Virus record (IMG/VR): IMGVR_UViG_3300045970_000288
Span: 1-55,475 of that record
Length of the DNA: 55,475 bases
Reading direction: 5' to 3' (one strand)
Origin: a virus
Made by a program: the position numbers and the translations under genes. The notes beneath the pieces were generated by a model, which saw only the letters and a program-made list of their open reading frames with translations, searched no databases and was not told where the DNA came from. Positions 53,153-55,475 of the stretch are shown here, piece after piece; the stretch's first letter is position 1; each line of letters opens with the position of its first letter.

Positions 53153-53258
53153 CTACTGTCCTCCGCAGGGGGCAATGATACAGGTGCCAAGCAATTCCGA
53201 AGTTAGCGCATTTAGGGCAGTGTTCAGTGTACCCTGCGTAAGGACAGATGGTGTTCAT
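53139..53258 (-). CDS. Cys/His-rich microprotein (39 aa)
   Basis: MNTICPYAGYTEHCPKC... behind GTAAGGAGGCACC. Cys and His spacing (CPYAGYTEHCPKC, HLYHC) suggests a small zinc-bound fold. Overlaps the next gene by 14 bp. Confidence 0.6.
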   Translation of the reverse strand: MNTICPYAGYTEHCPKCANFGIAWHLYHCPLRRTVDEKN

Positions 53259-53267
53259 GGTGCCTCC

Positions 53268-53768
53268 TTACTCGGGGAGGTAAAACTCGTCGATGCACAT
53301 ATTGGCACCAGTTTGATTTGCGTCCCCGCCGAAAAACAGCGTGATGAGACACTGACCTGGCGGTATGGTGAACTTGAGTGGCATCCATTTGGTAGTGTAA
53401 CCGGTGGCTACCTGTTTGCCCCACCCCTCTTCCTCGAACTTCTCTGTCTTGAGGAGTACGCTCATGAAGCCATTGTTGGGACTGGCACAGAGTACTTTGA
53501 GACTCACCTCGCCACCCTTGGTGTTGACCATCTGCTGAATGATGTACTTATTGGTTTCATTGTGTTCAGGGCTGGTCGGCCCATTTTTCAGCATGAGATA
53601 CTTTCCGGGATGCAGAAGTAACCCCGGTTTGCCACTTGGCATGTGTGGAAATTCAAATTTCGGAGGATCAGCAACCGGCTTGGCCGGGTACTGGGTACCA
53701 TTCAACGAGCAGACGTTTAGAATGAGGTTCCATCCATCAATGCTACCATTCTGAAACTGTGGTTTCAT
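53268..53768 (-). CDS. Jelly-roll-like virion protein (166 aa)
   Basis: Start MKPQFQNGSIDGWNLI behind AAAAGGAGATCAAG. NGSIDGWNL, WMPLKFTIPPGQCLITLFF and MCIDEFYL are typical of carbohydrate-binding beta-sandwich domains with an N-terminal 'dGW' strand. Possibly a tail or capsid decoration protein. Confidence 0.65.
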   Translation of the reverse strand: MKPQFQNGSIDGWNLILNVCSLNGTQYPAKPVADPPKFEFPHMPSGKPGLLLHPGKYLMLKNGPTSPEHNETNKYIIQQMVNTKGGEVSLKVLCASPNNGFMSVLLKTEKFEEEGWGKQVATGYTTKWMPLKFTIPPGQCLITLFFGGDANQTGANMCIDEFYLPE

Positions 53769-53793
53769 CTTGATCTCCTTTTGCTTGGGTTGA

Positions 53794-54240
53794 TTACGTT
53801 AAGGTCACCACGCCCCCAGCATTCCACTGAATTGTGAAATTGCCCGCGCTTGAAGACTTTGTACCGACAAAATCAATATAAGCAATCAGGTAGCTGGTGG
53901 AGTTTACACCGCTGTCCAGGTAGACTACCGCCCCATTGGCAGTGATGGTCGATGCTGCCCAAGTAGTATCAGCAAAATCGAACTTTGCCAGATTGTTGGT
54001 ATCATCCTGTGTCACTGTAGGACTTGTTATTTGCTGACCCCTGGCGGTGTAAGCCGTACCAGTGATTTCATTGGCTACGACATCAGCAAAGGTGGTGTGG
54101 GTGTCTTTCTTGACCTCGTCTGCGATGGCAGCATAGGTAGCATTGACCAAAGCCACTTTGATATTAGTCCCCACACTCAAATCTGGAAATTTGGCCTTCA
54201 TCTGATTGACCTTAAAGGCGTTGTAAATTACGTCTGCCAT
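53794..54240 (-). CDS. Putative phage structural protein (148 aa)
   Basis: Start MADVIYNAFKVNQMKA behind AAAGGAGATTTAAC. DTHTTFADVVANEITGTAYT with GQQ and a beta-rich remainder is a pattern seen in minor virion proteins of diverse phages. Located in the virion operon. Confidence 0.7.
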   Translation of the reverse strand: MADVIYNAFKVNQMKAKFPDLSVGTNIKVALVNATYAAIADEVKKDTHTTFADVVANEITGTAYTARGQQITSPTVTQDDTNNLAKFDFADTTWAASTITANGAVVYLDSGVNSTSYLIAYIDFVGTKSSSAGNFTIQWNAGGVVTLT

Positions 54241-54241
54241 G

Positions 54242-54541
54242 TTAAATCTCCTTTACCTTTAGTTTGATTTCCGATTCGAGAACACTACCCTCTGTTCCTG
54301 TTACCCTGTAGGTCAGTTTGTAGGTGCAACTATCGTACCCCCCACTTAGAGTACACGCGGCAATACTGCCAGATACAGCCTTGTTGGTGATGGTTAAAGC
54401 ACTACCAACAGTTTCAACCCCCGACAAAAGAACAGAGGTTACGGTGAGTACTGTCAGAGTTTCCGACGCATTAATTCGGGGAGAGAAATCTATGCCTACC
54501 CCGATAATAGTTTCTCCTGGCTGCTTACTGAATGAAAACAT
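54242..54541 (-). CDS. Putative virion-associated protein (99 aa)
   Basis: Start MFSFSKQPGETIIGVG behind ACGGAGGTAAACTA. FSKQPGETIIGVGIDFSPR plus an Ig-like beta pattern (YKLTYRVTGTEGSVLESEI) is common in small phage virion proteins. Overlaps the upstream stop. Confidence 0.7.
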   Translation of the reverse strand: MFSFSKQPGETIIGVGIDFSPRINASETLTVLTVTSVLLSGVETVGSALTITNKAVSGSIAACTLSGGYDSCTYKLTYRVTGTEGSVLESEIKLKVKEI

Positions 54542-55475
54542 TAGTTTACCTCCGTAAAAACTTTTACCGTGCTAGGCTCTATGAATGTTTTTTCCTGGGT
54601 ATAATCGGAAAATACTCTATCCACAGTTGCGGATTGAAACAGGACGGATATTAACCCAATTGCCCCTGTCACGTCAATAAATGGATGAAGTGCGGAGAAC
54701 AAAGCCGTAATTGTAGCAGGTGTAAGGACAGAATCTGTTACAACAGTCCTGCTCAAAGCATCCCACACTGCACTCTGCGTTGCGGGAGATATACTAGCAC
54801 CTTGAGAAGTGGTTGTAGACCACACGGAGAAAGCAGCCGATACACTTCCCACGGTGATTCTATAATCGGTCACTAGGTCTGGGTGAAGAGCGGTGGCAAC
54901 AATTGACTGTACCCCTGCGGTAATACTAAAGTTACTGTTCTGTAAAGTAGTAGCGGCCAGAACGGCGTATATGCCGGACAATGCTGCTGGTGTTAAAGTG
55001 CTACCTATAGATAAACTTGCGCCTGGTGATTGATAGGATGCAACAAGCAGCCCCGCGGATATGATTTGATTGGGGTCAGGTATATTAAAACCCCACGCTT
55101 CCAACGTCTTCGCCGTGCTCCACGTATCAGCAGGGTAGAAGTTGACATTGATATTGCTACCGCTGTTGATTGATTTATCTGCGTAGAGGGCCGGGCCAAT
55201 GGAACGCACCCTAGTCAGATTCATATTGGATACTGATTGCGGAGTTGGGCACGCTATAACGAGATTCCCTGCTCCTATAATCTGTGCCTTACCTGTCGAG
55301 TTCCCTTGCAGTTTGAAGTTCTTGAGGACCGTTACCGTGTTGGAAACAGGAATCGTCAGGATACGCGGCGTACCATTCGATAGGAGATTGTTCACCGTCA
55401 TACTGTTTAGTGTCACGGTTCCAGTGTGAGTACCCGTAAAGTTGATGGTGTCAAAAACCATTCCTGCACTATTCA
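54541..55475 (-). CDS. Beta-rich virion protein, probably truncated by the window edge
   Basis: The frame stays open past the window edge, and the first Met (55461) has only a poor ribosome site, so the N-terminus may lie outside. Repetitive strands (THTGTVTLNSMTVNNLL, ITAGVQSIVATALH) suggest a tail fibre or beta-helical appendage. Two Ala/Ser-rich segments built on the pattern LTPAALSGIYAVLAA / LTPATITALFSALH look like internal repeats. Confidence 0.65.
   Translation of the reverse strand, partial: NSAGMVFDTINFTGTHTGTVTLNSMTVNNLLSNGTPRILTIPVSNTVTVLKNFKLQGNSTGKAQIIGAGNLVIACPTPQSVSNMNLTRVRSIGPALYADKSINSGSNINVNFYPADTWSTAKTLEAWGFNIPDPNQIISAGLLVASYQSPGASLSIGSTLTPAALSGIYAVLAATTLQNSNFSITAGVQSIVATALHPDLVTDYRITVGSVSAAFSVWSTTTSQGASISPATQSAVWDALSRTVVTDSVLTPATITALFSALHPFIDVTGAIGLISVLFQSATVDRVFSDYTQEKTFIEPSTVKVFTEVN

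Noticed and set aside
1-55475. Insertion sequences or an integrase
   Set aside because: No transposase, integrase or paired terminal inverted repeats with target duplications were seen; mobile content is limited to the intein and the homing endonuclease.

Overview
The window is a dense stretch of a tailed double-stranded DNA bacteriophage (or close prophage-like) genome. Essentially every gene lies on the minus strand, so transcription runs from high to low coordinate. I count about 115 supportable genes, most of them starting at ATG (a few GTG) behind strong Shine-Dalgarno sites and chained by ATGA, GTGA or TAATG overlaps. A two-gene spanin pair with a lipoprotein box (51.4-52.1 kb) points to a Gram-negative host; a phage-borne CsrA-like protein fits that. 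Species cannot be named from the sequence.

Layout in transcription order. (1) 55.4-51.1 kb: virion proteins, GH24 lysozyme, holin-like protein and overlapping spanins, closed by a rho-independent terminator at 51.0 kb. (2) 50.9-42.4 kb: AAA+ ATPase, two unknown abundant-looking proteins, winged-helix initiator-like protein plus a short paralogue, a possible helicase loader, DnaB-like helicase, primase. (3) 42.3-34.7 kb: single-strand DNA-binding-like protein, metallophosphatase, SF2 helicase with a 307-residue intein in its P-loop, MerR-like regulator, RecA, Holliday-junction-type nuclease and Cas4/RecB-like nuclease. (4) 34.7-32.4 kb: small, often Cys-rich proteins. (5) 32.4-25.5 kb: an unusual accessory block holding a pyruvate-phosphate-dikinase-like protein that lacks the usual C-terminal barrel, a CsrA-like protein with a large insertion, a zinc-finger protein, two CX5R phosphatase-like proteins and several unknowns. 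(6) 25.5-20.7 kb: family A DNA polymerase with a UDG-like N-terminus, a portal protein far from the other structural genes, a RuvC-like resolvase. (7) 20.6-1.0 kb: about 65 small accessory genes, including a radical SAM enzyme, a stand-alone homing endonuclease, a lipoprotein, small membrane peptides and many zinc ribbons. (8) 1-1042: gene-free DNA with iterated repeats, hairpins, a promoter reading out of the window and a strong terminator.

Regulation is unusually legible. Nineteen minus-strand sigma-70-like promoters all have a 17-bp spacer. Most are followed by a GC-rich hairpin and a stereotyped ribosome binding site of the form CTACAAGGAGGTA, which strongly resembles the CsrA RNA-binding consensus. 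Two other repeat families are spread over the whole window: a 16-bp palindrome GTGCAATTAATTGCAC (15 copies, between and inside genes) and an oriented 10-mer CATGCCGACT (about 10 copies plus a degenerate array at the left end). These, together with the PPDK-like/phosphatase/CsrA-like block, are the best candidates for undescribed biology.
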